Shown here: positions 1-7,824 of the stretch, piece by piece
How the letters are laid out: the number at the start of each line of letters is the position of its first letter
How positions within the stretch are numbered: position 1 is the first letter of the stretch
Origin: Albimonas pacifica
GTDB taxonomy: Bacteria; Pseudomonadota; Alphaproteobacteria; Rhodobacterales; Rhodobacteraceae
DNA length: 64,000 nucleotides
Assembly: GCF_900113695.1 (NCBI RefSeq)
Contig: NZ_FOQH01000001.1
Location: 620,001 to 684,000, forward strand
Reading direction: 5' to 3'
Notes under the pieces: model-generated
What the model was told of the DNA's origin: nothing
The model's database searches: none
The model's input: the letters and a program-made list of their open reading frames with translations, nothing else
Translations under genes and position numbers: made by a program

Positions 1-384
1 GCCGGCAAGGCCTTCGAGGACACGCTCGCCTACGTGCAGGAGCGCAGGCAGTTCGGCGTCACCATCGCCTCCTTCCAGGCGATCCAGCACCGGGCCGCCC
101 ACCTGTTCGGGGAGATCGAGCAGGCGCGCTCGCTGGTGCTGGCGGCCCTGTCCGGGCTGGACGAGGGGGTCGAGGGCCTGCCGCGGCTGGTCTCGGCCGC
201 CAAGGCCAAGGCGGCGGCGGTGGCGGACCTGGCGACCAACGAGGGCGTGCAGCTCCACGGCGGCGTGGGCATGACCGACGCCTTCGACATCGGCCTGTTC
301 ATGAAGCGCGCCCGGCCGGCGGCCCAGCTGTTCGGCGACGAGCGATTCCACGCGAATCGATTCGCCTCCCTCAGCGGCTACTGA
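1..384 (+). CDS. Acyl-CoA dehydrogenase, C-terminal fragment
   Basis: The gene enters from outside the window; 127 codons and the stop are present. The family oxidises acyl-CoA to enoyl-CoA with FAD. The fragment is the C-terminal helical domain: RRQFGVTIASFQAIQH near residues 14-29 and the late family signature QLHGGVGMTDAFDIGLFMKRA near residues 84-104, which packs on the flavin and the neighbouring subunit. The end is complete and is followed by a strong terminator, so it is the last gene of its transcript. Substrate chain length cannot be judged from this part. Confidence 0.93.
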   Translation, partial: AGKAFEDTLAYVQERRQFGVTIASFQAIQHRAAHLFGEIEQARSLVLAALSGLDEGVEGLPRLVSAAKAKAAAVADLATNEGVQLHGGVGMTDAFDIGLFMKRARPAAQLFGDERFHANRFASLSGY

Positions 385-427
385 TCCGGCCCCACCGCGC
401 CCTCCGGGGCGCCGAAGACGCCCCGCG

Positions 428-460
428 CCCCGCACGCTCCGCGTGCGGGGCGTTTTGTTT
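428..460 (+). terminator. Intrinsic terminator after acyl-CoA dehydrogenase
   Basis: A perfect 10-bp stem (CCCCGCACGC, 428-437, with GCGTGCGGGG, 441-450) has a 3-nt loop and is followed by CGTTTTGTTTT. It is one of the few hairpins in the window with a real T-rich tail. Confidence 0.9.
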
Positions 461-513
461 TCGGCGACTTGACGCAGGGGTCACGGGATATTTTCCGCGA
501 AATTACGCACTCT

Positions 514-556
514 GCGCAATTTGCGCAAAAAGATCTTGAAACCGCGCAAATTGCGT
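514..556. promoter_or_regulatory. Pair of inverted GCGCAATTTGCGC boxes
   Basis: GCGCAATTTGCGC (514-526) and GCGCAAATTGCGT (544-556) are near-palindromes, inverted to each other and 30 bp apart centre to centre. They sit in an unusually AT-rich stretch upstream of the small gene at 629. This layout suits two dimers of a repressor or activator. The protein that binds is unknown, and I did not see the motif elsewhere in the window. Confidence 0.45.
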
Positions 557-628
557 GGAAAAAGGTTTTCGTTCGCTGGGGTCAGCGGAAAACAGCCGCG
601 CGGCGGCGAGAGAGCGGAGGACTGGAAC

Positions 629-844
629 ATGGTTCGGATCGGCATCGGGAGCATCGTGGCGACCTGCACGACCCTGGCCGCCCAGGCGGCCTGGTCCTTC
701 GAGGCGAAGTGGGTCAAGGTTGGCGGGGGAGCGCCCAACCTCATGGAAAACTGGGACGTTTCTCCTGGAATGACCATGTTCTTCGCCGCGGTGATCGGAG
801 TGGGCACAGCCTCGATCTGCGCATCGCTCTTCGCCGGCCGCTGA
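629..844 (+). CDS. Small membrane protein, unrecognised
   Basis: The gene encodes 71 residues. The ATG at 629 has GGAGG nine bases upstream; an in-frame ATG at 521 would add 36 residues but runs back through the paired GCGCAA boxes and is less likely. The product has a hydrophobic N-terminal segment (about residues 3-21), which could be a signal peptide or a membrane anchor, a short polar middle, and a second hydrophobic segment (about 48-69). I do not recognise a family. It stands alone, with a terminator in front and a hairpin behind. Confidence 0.6.
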   Translation: MVRIGIGSIVATCTTLAAQAAWSFEAKWVKVGGGAPNLMENWDVSPGMTMFFAAVIGVGTASICASLFAGR

Positions 845-851
845 CGGCTGA

Positions 852-888
852 GCGCCGCCGCGGTCCGGGGGTCGGATCGCGGCGGCGC
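852..888 (+). terminator. Hairpin after small membrane protein
   Basis: GCGCCGCCGCG (852-862) pairs perfectly with CGCGGCGGCGC (878-888) over a 15-nt loop and is followed only by TTG. The position eight bases after the stop suggests a terminator or an mRNA-stabilising hairpin. Confidence 0.6.
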
Positions 889-992
889 TTGTAAACTCCA
901 TGATTTCAGGTAGCATTGCGCAACAGACCACTTCGCGACAGGGCGCGGCCTGCAGGGGATGCGGGTCGCGCCGCATTTGGGGACACGCGGAC

Positions 993-1913
993 ATGCCGCA
1001 CCGAGCCTTGAAGGACAGCTCCTTCGACCGGCTGAAGGAAGACCGCACGATCACCGCCGCGGAGGCCACGCGCAATTTCGGGCGCCTGCAGGAAGAGGTG
1101 GCCGGCGGACCGATCACCCTGACCCACCACGGCCGCGCCCGGATGATCCTGCTCTCGCCCGAGCAGTACGAGGCGCTGGGCGGCGAGGGCGCGGCCGCCG
1201 ACCCGCCGCGGGTCGACGGCATCTCCTTCGTGCTCGACGAGATGGAGGAGGGCTTCATCGCCCTCGACCAGGACGACCGCTTCGCCGCGGTCAACCGCGT
1301 GGCCGAGTTCTACTTCGGCCGCGCGCGCGAGGATCTGCTGGGCCGCGCCTGGCACGAGGCGCTGCCCAACGTCGGGCGCAGCGGCATGGTCGAGATCATC
1401 GAGGGCGTGCGCGCCCAGGGCCGGCCGCGCCGGCTGTCGTGGGATTCGGTGATCCGCGACGGCCGCCGGCTGGAGATGAACATCTTCCCGATCCCCAACG
1501 CCCGCGGCTGGATCGGCGTGGTGTTCACCAACATCGGCGAGGTCGAGCAGCTCTCGCGCGAGGCCGCGGTGGCCCAGGGCGTGATCGACATGCTGCTCGC
1601 CGCCCTTCCCGGCGCCGCGCTGGCGGTGGTCGACACGGCCGGGCTGGTGATGGACTGGCGCGGCGCCGCCTCCGACCTGCTGGGCTGGAGCCCGGGCGAG
1701 ATCGTCGGCCAACCGATGGAACGCCTGGCCCCCGAGGACGGCGCCGAGCAGGGCCGCCTGTGGGTCCACATCGCCGAGGCGCGCCGCAAGGGCGTCGCCC
1801 ATTGCACCGGCCCGCGGCTGGCGCGCGACGGCTCGGTGGTCGAGGTCGACTGCACCACCACCTGGCTGCCCGAGCCCGACGTCTTCGTCTGCGTGATGCG
1901 CCGGGCGCAATGA
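993..1913 (+). CDS. Phd/YefM antitoxin-like domain fused to two PAS domains
   Basis: The product is 306 residues. Residues about 20-62 (ITAAEATRNFGRLQEEV, then ILLSPEQYEAL) look like the DNA-binding fold of Phd/YefM antitoxins. Residues about 76-188 form a first PAS domain (GFIALDQDDRFAAVNRVAE, then a GWIGVVFTNI end strand) and about 195-305 a second. No kinase, cyclase or receiver domain follows, so this is probably a one-component sensor-regulator. The ATG at 993 precedes the antitoxin-like domain; an earlier in-frame start at 900 lacks a good ribosome site. No toxin gene is adjacent. The ligand or cofactor of the PAS domains cannot be told from sequence. A phosphatase gene follows 37 nt later and may be co-transcribed. 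Confidence 0.8.
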   Translation: MPHRALKDSSFDRLKEDRTITAAEATRNFGRLQEEVAGGPITLTHHGRARMILLSPEQYEALGGEGAAADPPRVDGISFVLDEMEEGFIALDQDDRFAAVNRVAEFYFGRAREDLLGRAWHEALPNVGRSGMVEIIEGVRAQGRPRRLSWDSVIRDGRRLEMNIFPIPNARGWIGVVFTNIGEVEQLSREAAVAQGVIDMLLAALPGAALAVVDTAGLVMDWRGAASDLLGWSPGEIVGQPMERLAPEDGAEQGRLWVHIAEARRKGVAHCTGPRLARDGSVVEVDCTTTWLPEPDVFVCVMRRAQ

Positions 1914-1950
1914 ACCGCGTCCCCGCCGCGCCGGCCCGGGCCCCGACGCC

Positions 1951-2445
1951 GTGAGCGCCGAGATCCACGCGATCCCGGGCCCCGGCCCCGGCGTCCTGTT
2001 CATCGGCCCCGCGCCCTCGGGGGGGCGGGGGCTGGCGAGCGAGCTGCGCGCGATGCGCGAGGAGGGCGTGGACCTGCTGGTCTCGATGCTGCCGGCGGAG
2101 GAGGCGCTGCGCCTCGGCCTGCAGGACGAGGCGGCGGCCTGCGCGGCCGCCGGGATCGCCTTCCGCAGCTTCCCGATCCGCGACTTCGGCCTGCCGGGGC
2201 CGGCGCTGTTCGCAGCCCTCGTCGACGAGCTCGCGGCCGAGATCGCCGCCGGCCGCGGCGTCGCGGTTCACTGCCGGGCGGGCATCGGCCGCTCGGGCAT
2301 GGCGGCGGCCTGCGTGGCGGCGCGGTTCCTGGGCTCGGCCGAGGCGGCGGTCGCCGCCGTGTCCCGCGCCCGGGGGCTCGAGATCCCCGACACCCCGGCC
2401 CAGCGCGTCTTCATCGACGAGGTCGTGGCGCTGGACCGGGGATGA
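1951..2445 (+). CDS. Protein-tyrosine/dual-specificity phosphatase family
   Basis: The protein has 164 residues with a GTG start. The catalytic P-loop HCRAGIGRSG near residue 109 matches the HCX5R signature of cysteine phosphatases, and an upstream Asp in FPIRDFGLP is placed to act as the general acid. There is no signal peptide, so it acts in the cytoplasm. The substrate may be phosphotyrosine, a phospholipid or a small molecule; the sequence does not decide. It lies just after the antitoxin-PAS regulator. Confidence 0.85.
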   Translation: MSAEIHAIPGPGPGVLFIGPAPSGGRGLASELRAMREEGVDLLVSMLPAEEALRLGLQDEAAACAAAGIAFRSFPIRDFGLPGPALFAALVDELAAEIAAGRGVAVHCRAGIGRSGMAAACVAARFLGSAEAAVAAVSRARGLEIPDTPAQRVFIDEVVALDRG

Positions 2446-2461
2446 GGCGCGCGGCCCCGGC

Positions 2462-2905
2462 TCAGTCGGCCTGCGTCGCGCCTTCGGCGAGCTCGATCTT
2501 CAGCGTCTGCGCGCCCTTCCACAGGGTCATCGGCCCCAGCTCCTTGAGCTTGTCCAGTCCGCTGACGATGGTCGCGAACGGGTTGCCCGCCAGAGGCCCG
2601 GCCTTGGAGGCGAAGCTGCAGGGCCCGTAGGCGAGCAGGATCTCGGTCTCCGAAACCTTGCCCTTGCCGCCCGGGAACAGCAGGAACTGGCCCGGCGCTG
2701 GATGGCAGGTCGCGTCCTCGTAGGGCACCCCGAAGTCGAGGTCGCCCAGCGGCGCCCACACCGCCTCCCCCGACCAGCGCACGTGGATCGCCTGGCCGTC
2801 GAAGGGCAGCGCCTCGCGGATCTTCGCGCAGGTCAGCGGGCACTGCGCCTCGTTCAGGACGCCCAGGAAGCGGAACGGTCCGGCGGTGATGGCGAGGGTG
2901 GTCAT
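2462..2905 (-). CDS. DUF3830 family protein
   Basis: The protein has 147 residues and a strong GGAGGAG site before the ATG. It matches the DUF3830 pattern I know: IHVRWSGEAVWAPLGDLDF, a PGQFLLFPGGKG turn, SETEILLAYGPCSFASKAG and a C-terminal GNPFATIV. The family has a cyclophilin-like barrel and often sits beside amidohydrolase and transporter genes, but its reaction is unknown to me. It is the last gene of the minus-strand catabolic block, about 200 nt after the amidohydrolase and separated from it by a G-rich stretch. Confidence 0.8.
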   Translation of the reverse strand: MTTLAITAGPFRFLGVLNEAQCPLTCAKIREALPFDGQAIHVRWSGEAVWAPLGDLDFGVPYEDATCHPAPGQFLLFPGGKGKVSETEILLAYGPCSFASKAGPLAGNPFATIVSGLDKLKELGPMTLWKGAQTLKIELAEGATQAD

Positions 2906-3011
2906 GGGGGCTCCTCCGAGCGGCAGGACGACGACGGCCGGGCGCGAGGAGCGCGTGGCCGATCAAGGCTTTGTCCTGTGCGGGCGGAGGGGTCAAGCGG
3001 GGGGGAGCCGC

Positions 3012-3038
3012 GGGGATCGGGGGCGGGGAGGGGGCGGG
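3012..3038 (+). other. G-run block with quadruplex potential
   Basis: Five runs of 3-5 G separated by 1-3 bases lie between the DUF3830 and amidohydrolase genes, C-rich on the transcribed strand. A parallel G-quadruplex is possible on the plus strand. No hairpin arms flank it, unlike the G-loop hairpins described elsewhere. Confidence 0.4.
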
Positions 3039-3105
3039 ACGCTCCCGACTCGCCGAAGAACAGGCGCTTCGCGGCGGCCGCCCGGGGGGCGCCAGGGCGC
3101 CCGGG

Positions 3106-4332
3106 TTACGGGCGGTGAAGCGTGGGGAGGGGGCGGGTCACCGTTCGGCGGCCGGCGCGGTAGACGGCGACGGGCGGGGCGAGCTCGGCGACCGCGGCCT
3201 CGGGCGTGGGGGCGTCCAGGATCACCACGTCGGCGGCCATGCCGGGGGCGAGGCCGTAGTCGGCGAGGTTCATCAGCGCCGCCGGCTGGTCGGTGACCAG
3301 CGACAGGCAGGTGCGGAACGCCTCGGCCGAGCCGAGCTGGGCGGCGTTGGCGTAGAGGTTCGCCATGCGCAGCAACGAGCCGTCGCCGAAGGGCGTGAAC
3401 GGGTTCAGCACGTTGTTGGTCGCCAGCGAGCAGCGGCAGCCCTGCGCGTGGAAGGCGTGCGCAGGGGCGACGCCCCGGGGCGTCAGGCGGTCGTGCTCGC
3501 GGCCCATCAGGAACAGGTCGGTCGAGGGCAGCACCGTCAGCGCCACGCCCGCGTCGGCCATGCGCCGCGCCCAGGCCAGCGCCTCGGCCGGCGGCAGGGC
3601 GGAGAGGGCGGAGACGTGGCCGACGGCGACGCGGCCGCCCCAGCGGCGGGCCTCGGTGACCCGGCAGATCTCGCCCAGGTCCATGCGCGCGGGGTCGAGG
3701 TGGAAGTCGAGGTGGAAGTCGACGTCGAGGTCGAACTCGGCGGCCAGGTCGAAGATCCGGGCGATCTGGGCGTGGGGGTCGGCGTCGGTGTAGGGGCAGC
3801 CGCCGATCACCTCGGCCCCCGTCGCGCAGGCCTCGACCAGCAGCGGGTCCGTGCCGGGATCGTTGGTCAGCCCCTCCTGGGGGAACACGCAGATCTGCAG
3901 GTCGATCGCCCAGGCGTACTCGTGCTTCAGCGCCTTGACCGCGTGGAAGCCGCGCAGGCCGATGCGGGGGTCCGCCTCGACATGGGTGCGCATCCGGGTC
4001 GTGCCCTGGGCGATGCATTTCTCCAGCGTGCGGGCGCCGCGGGCGAAGACGTCCTCCTCGGTCCAGCCGGACTTGGCGGCCGACACGGCGGCGATGGCCG
4101 AGGGCAGGTCGGGCGCGCCGCCCACCCGGTCGAGCAGGCAGGACTTGTCGAGATGCACGTGGCTCTCGACGAAGCCGGGCAGGGCGAGGCGCCCGCCGAA
4201 GGATTCGGAGGGCGCCTCGGTCTCGATCTCGGGGGCGATCGCGGCGATGCGGCCGGCGCGCACGGCGACGTCGACCACCCGCTCCGGCGCGTCGGGCAGG
4301 CGCAGGCCGCGCAGGACGAGGTCGGGGGTCAT
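3106..4332 (-). CDS. CodA-like amidohydrolase (atypical active site)
   Basis: The product is 408 residues of the metal-dependent hydrolase superfamily, nearest to cytosine-deaminase-like amidohydrolases. Visible motifs are HVHLDK (first metal His pair), RTHVEAD, FHLDFHLD, VGHVSALS and PSTDLFL. Two CodA features differ: the HxDE catalytic stretch reads HLDF, and the late GHDD metal Asp region reads ATNNVLNPF. A 12-bp direct duplication around 3690-3715 makes the repeated FHLDFHLD. The substrate is therefore probably not cytosine. It starts 19 nt after the preceding hypothetical gene and shares the operon with the dehydrogenases. Confidence 0.8.
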   Translation of the reverse strand: MTPDLVLRGLRLPDAPERVVDVAVRAGRIAAIAPEIETEAPSESFGGRLALPGFVESHVHLDKSCLLDRVGGAPDLPSAIAAVSAAKSGWTEEDVFARGARTLEKCIAQGTTRMRTHVEADPRIGLRGFHAVKALKHEYAWAIDLQICVFPQEGLTNDPGTDPLLVEACATGAEVIGGCPYTDADPHAQIARIFDLAAEFDLDVDFHLDFHLDPARMDLGEICRVTEARRWGGRVAVGHVSALSALPPAEALAWARRMADAGVALTVLPSTDLFLMGREHDRLTPRGVAPAHAFHAQGCRCSLATNNVLNPFTPFGDGSLLRMANLYANAAQLGSAEAFRTCLSLVTDQPAALMNLADYGLAPGMAADVVILDAPTPEAAVAELAPPVAVYRAGRRTVTRPLPTLHRP

Positions 4333-4351
4333 GCGGCCGCGCGCCTCCGCA

Positions 4352-4909
4352 TCATTCCTCGGGCGCCTCGCCGTCCCAGACCTTCTTGGCCACCTTGCGG
4401 AACTCGGCCGCGGGCAGGCGCGGCTTGTCGCCGGCGGCGGCCTTCACCGCGGCGCGGTCGGCCTCGAACACCGCGCGCAGGCGGTAGCGCCCGTCGAGCA
4501 TCACCAGCGCCATCGCGTCCCATTCGGCCTTGTCGGGGCCGAGCCGCAGGGGGCCCTTCACGTCGCCCTTGGCGCCGCGCACCTGCAGCTTCAGCCGCCG
4601 GCCCGAGGCGTCGGTCGCGTCATGGCCGGCGTTGCGCCTGGCCAGCGTGAGGCCCAGCGCGCGGACGGCCTCGAGGGCGCCGATGCTCTCGGCCGCGCCC
4701 AGCGGACGGCCGGTGGTCCGGCGGAAGGCGAGCGCGGCGAGCCGCGCCTGCTTCAACGCCGCCGCCAGCGCCGGCCGGGCCCCGCCGGCCCCGCCCTTGC
4801 CGCCCTGACCGCCCTTGCGGCCCTTCGGCCCGCCCGCCTTCGCGCCGCGGCCCTTGCCGCGTCCCTTCCCGGCCGGGGCGTCGCCGCCCTTGTTCTCTCC
4901 GAGCGCCAT
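4352..4909 (-). CDS. Hypothetical protein with Gly/Lys-rich N-terminus
   Basis: The protein has 185 residues. Residues 1-45 are low-complexity Gly, Lys and Arg. The rest is compact, with TTGRPLGAAESIGALEAVRALGLTLA-like helices and a GHDATDASGRRLKLQVRG strand that resembles the D...QxK core of small nuclease-like domains such as DUF6998. That likeness is my inference and the catalytic residues are not convincing. It is coupled to the alcohol dehydrogenase gene (3 nt apart), so it is expressed with the catabolic genes. Confidence 0.65.
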   Translation of the reverse strand: MALGENKGGDAPAGKGRGKGRGAKAGGPKGRKGGQGGKGGAGGARPALAAALKQARLAALAFRRTTGRPLGAAESIGALEAVRALGLTLARRNAGHDATDASGRRLKLQVRGAKGDVKGPLRLGPDKAEWDAMALVMLDGRYRLRAVFEADRAAVKAAAGDKPRLPAAEFRKVAKKVWDGEAPEE

Positions 4910-4912
4910 CCG

Positions 4913-6061
4913 TTACATCGCCTTCCTGTAGAGTTCCGCGAGCGAGCCCGCGTCGACCGGGACCGGGTTCCCTCCGCAGGAGGGATCCTCGGCCGCCTCG
5001 GCCGCCAGCGTCTCGATGTCGGGGTTCTCGACGCCCAGCGCAACCAGCGTCGGCGGCACGCCCAGCCGGTCGCGGAAGTCGACGAGCGCCTCCATGAAGC
5101 CGTCGAAGCCGCCGGGGATGCCGAGGTAGGCGGCCAGCGCCTCGATCCGGGCCTCCACGGCAGGGCGGTTGAACGCCAGCACCACCGGCAGGAACACCGC
5201 GTTGGTCATGCCGTGGTGGGTGTTGAAATGCGCCCCGATCGGGTGGCTCAGCGAATGCACCGCGCCCAGCCCCTTCTGGAAGGCCGTGGCGCCCATGGCG
5301 GCCGCGCTCATCATGTGGGCGCGGGCCTCGAGGTTCCGGGGCTCCGCGACGGCGGTCGCCAGGTTCTCCCACACCAGCCGCAGGCCCTCGAGCGCGATGC
5401 CCTGGCTCATCGGGTGGTAGTGGGGGGAGCAGTAGGCCTCGAGGCAATGGGCGAAGGCGTCCATGCCGGTGCCGACCGTGATCGCGCGCGGCATGCCGAC
5501 GGTCAGCTCCGGGTCGCAGATCACCACCGAGGGCAGCAGCCGGGGGTGGAAGATGATCTTCTTGACGTGGGTCTTCGAGTTGGTCAGCACGCCCGCGCGC
5601 CCGACCTCCGAGCCGGTGCCGGCGGTGGTGGGGATCGCCACGATGGGGGCGATGGCCGCCGCGTCGGCGCGGGTCCACCAGTCGCCGATGTCCTCGAGGT
5701 CCCAGACCGGGATCGCCTGGCGGGCCATCAGCGCGATCAGCTTGCCGAGGTCGAGGCCCGAGCCGCCGCCGAAGGCGATCACCCCGTCGTGGCCGCCCTC
5801 GTTGAAGGCGTCGATGCCGGCCTCGAGGTTCTCCTCGTTCGGGTTGGGGTCGACGTCTGAGAAGAGCGCGCGGCCGAGGCCGGCGGCCTCCATCAGGTCG
5901 AGCGCCTGGGTGGTGATCGGCAGGGGCGCGAGGCCCCGGTCGGTGACCAGCAGCGGCTTCGAGATGCCGGCGGCGGCGCAGGCCTCGGCCAGTTCGGTGA
6001 TCCGCCCCGCGCCGAAGCGGATGGCGGTGGGGTAGCTCCAGTTCGCTCTCGGCGCGGCCAT
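4913..6061 (-). CDS. Iron-containing alcohol dehydrogenase
   Basis: The enzyme has 382 residues and belongs to the group III Fe-ADH family: GGGSGLDLGK for NAD(P) binding near residues 98-107, TTAGTGSEVGR near 140, and the metal site MDAFAHCLEAY followed by HSLSHPIGAHFNTHHG. It oxidises an alcohol or reduces an aldehyde. The ATG lies 2 nt after the ALDH stop, with AAAGG inside the ALDH end as ribosome site, so the two are translationally linked. The pairing suggests successive alcohol to aldehyde to acid oxidation. Confidence 0.93.
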   Translation of the reverse strand: MAAPRANWSYPTAIRFGAGRITELAEACAAAGISKPLLVTDRGLAPLPITTQALDLMEAAGLGRALFSDVDPNPNEENLEAGIDAFNEGGHDGVIAFGGGSGLDLGKLIALMARQAIPVWDLEDIGDWWTRADAAAIAPIVAIPTTAGTGSEVGRAGVLTNSKTHVKKIIFHPRLLPSVVICDPELTVGMPRAITVGTGMDAFAHCLEAYCSPHYHPMSQGIALEGLRLVWENLATAVAEPRNLEARAHMMSAAAMGATAFQKGLGAVHSLSHPIGAHFNTHHGMTNAVFLPVVLAFNRPAVEARIEALAAYLGIPGGFDGFMEALVDFRDRLGVPPTLVALGVENPDIETLAAEAAEDPSCGGNPVPVDAGSLAELYRKAM

Positions 6062-6063
6062 GG

Positions 6064-7443
6064 TCAGCCTTTCTTCAGATGGTAGGATTTCGGCCGGGTC
6101 AGGTTGTGGAAGCCGATCTGGGACAGCGCGCCGCCGCGCCCGGTGTCCTTGCAGCCCGTCCAGCACAGCGCCGGGTCGAGGTAGTCGCAGCGGTTCATGA
6201 ACACCGTCCCCGTCTCGATCCCCGCCCCGATCTGGGCGGCGGCGTCGGCGTCTTTCGTCCACAGCGAGGCGGTCAGCCCGTAGGGGCTGTCGTTCATCAG
6301 CCGCAGCGCCTCGGCGTCGTGGCGCACAGGCATGACGCCCACGACCGGGCCGAAGCTCTCCTCGCGCATCACCGACATCGAGTGGTCGACGTTCACCAGG
6401 ATCTGCGGGGCGAGATAGGCCGCCCCGTCGTCGGGGAAGCCCTTGGGGTTGATCAGCGGCCGGGCGCCGGCGGCGATGGCCTCGGCCGTCTGCTCGCGCA
6501 CCACTTTCGCGAAGCGCACGTTGGCCATGGGGCCGAGCGTGGTCCCCGTCTCCAGCGGGTTGCCGAGCACGTAGTCGTTGACGATCTCGACCGCCTTCTC
6601 GACGAAGGCGTCGAAGAGCTTCTCGTGGACGTAGATCCGCTCGATCCCGCAGCAGCACTGGCCGGAGTTGAACATGGCGCCGTCGATCAGCCCCTCGGCC
6701 GCGGCCTCGACGTCGGCGTCGGCGCGCACGTAGCCGGGGTCCTTGCCGCCCAGCTCCAGCCCCATCGGCGTGAAGGTGCCGGCCGCGGCGCGCTCGATGG
6801 CGCGCCCGCCTGCGACCGAGCCGGTGAAGTTCACGAAGTCGAAGGCGCGCTCGGACAGCAGCCGTTCGGTGGTGGCGTGGTCGAGGAAGATGTTCTGGAA
6901 GAGCTGCGACGGGATCCCGGCCGACACGAACGCCCGCACCATCCGCTCGCCCGCCAGCAGGGTCTGGGTGGCATGCTTCAGCACCACCGCGTTGCCCGCG
7001 ATCAGAGCGGGGGCGACGGTGTTGATGGCGGTCAGGTAGGGGTAGTTCCAGGGCGCGATCACGAAGACCACGCCGTGGGGCTCGCGCAGGATGCGGCGCT
7101 CGAAGGCGGCGGAGTTCTCGGCCACGATCGGCGCCAGCGCCTCGCCCGCCAGCTTCGCCATGCCGCCGGCGCGCTCCTTCACGCCGCCCATCTCGCCGCC
7201 GTAGCGGACCGGGCGGCCCATCATGCGGGCGAGTTCCGGGATCATCTCGTCGGACATGGCGTCGAGGGCGGCGACCCCGGCCTCGACCAGCGCGATGCGC
7301 TCGATCAGGGGGCGGGCGGCCCAGTCGGCCTGGGCGGCGCGGGCATGGGCGATCGCCTCGAAGGCCGCCTCGTGGGAGGCGACGGGACGCTCGGCGAAGA
7401 CCGAGCCGTCGATGGGCGACACGCACGTGAGAACCTGGGTCAT
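6064..7443 (-). CDS. NAD(P)-dependent aldehyde dehydrogenase
   Basis: The product has 459 residues. LELGGKDPGYV carries the general-base Glu and FNSGQCCCGIERIYV the catalytic Cys, here in a run of three cysteines. APWNYPYLTAINTVAPALIAG marks the cofactor domain. ESFGPVVG and the C-terminal end are complete. Its neighbours, a PuuA-type ligase and an Fe-ADH, suggest that it acts on a glutamylated amino-aldehyde, but the exact substrate is inference. GGGGAGG lies close before the ATG. Confidence 0.93.
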   Translation of the reverse strand: MTQVLTCVSPIDGSVFAERPVASHEAAFEAIAHARAAQADWAARPLIERIALVEAGVAALDAMSDEMIPELARMMGRPVRYGGEMGGVKERAGGMAKLAGEALAPIVAENSAAFERRILREPHGVVFVIAPWNYPYLTAINTVAPALIAGNAVVLKHATQTLLAGERMVRAFVSAGIPSQLFQNIFLDHATTERLLSERAFDFVNFTGSVAGGRAIERAAAGTFTPMGLELGGKDPGYVRADADVEAAAEGLIDGAMFNSGQCCCGIERIYVHEKLFDAFVEKAVEIVNDYVLGNPLETGTTLGPMANVRFAKVVREQTAEAIAAGARPLINPKGFPDDGAAYLAPQILVNVDHSMSVMREESFGPVVGVMPVRHDAEALRLMNDSPYGLTASLWTKDADAAAQIGAGIETGTVFMNRCDYLDPALCWTGCKDTGRGGALSQIGFHNLTRPKSYHLKKG

Positions 7444-7824
7444 CGACCTCCCCTCGATGGACGCCCGCGGCGACGGGCGGGGGAACCCTGACGCGGCGGG
7501 CGGGATGATTGCAAGGCGATCCTGCCTTGCGTGCGGTGCATGGCGCCGCCTCCGGGCGCCGCGGCCGTCGCAGCCCCCGCCGACGGCGGGGGGGCGCCCG
7601 ACGGTCGCCGCCGGCGCCGCGACGCCGGCCGCCCGCGAGGTCCGGCAGGGTCCGCTCCCCCCCGCCGACCGCGAGGTCCGGCGGGATCCGCCTCCCCGGC
7701 CCGCCGCTCGCGCCGGCCGCCTCCGGCGCCTCCGCCCGCCCCGCCGCGGCGGGCCGACCGCGGGCCCCGGGCGCGCGCGTCGCGCCGCGGCTCCCTCCGC
7801 CCGCCGCAGAGGCGCCCTGCCGGC
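7444..7824. other. Intergenic region between GS-like and ALDH genes
   Basis: No gene is visible in these 381 bases. They hold a small hairpin (GCAAGGC 7511-7517 with GCCTTGC 7524-7530), which could be an operator 68 nt before the ALDH start, then a GC-rich stretch with a tandem repeat at 7628-7699. A separate ALDH promoter is possible but no clear -35/-10 pair is seen. Confidence 0.5.
7628..7699. repeat. Two-copy 36-bp tandem repeat
   Basis: Units 7628-7663 and 7664-7699 share the core CCGCGAGGTCCGGC and a GGRTCCGC end, with a few substitutions. The repeat lies in non-coding sequence and no function is evident. Confidence 0.6.

Noticed and set aside
993-2445. Toxin-antitoxin locus suggested by the Phd/YefM-like domain.
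   Set aside because: No RelE, Doc or VapC-like gene is next to it, and the antitoxin tail that would bind a toxin is replaced by PAS domains.
7628-7699. CRISPR-like array from the 36-bp repeat.
   Set aside because: There are only two adjoining, imperfect copies with no spacers and no cas genes.
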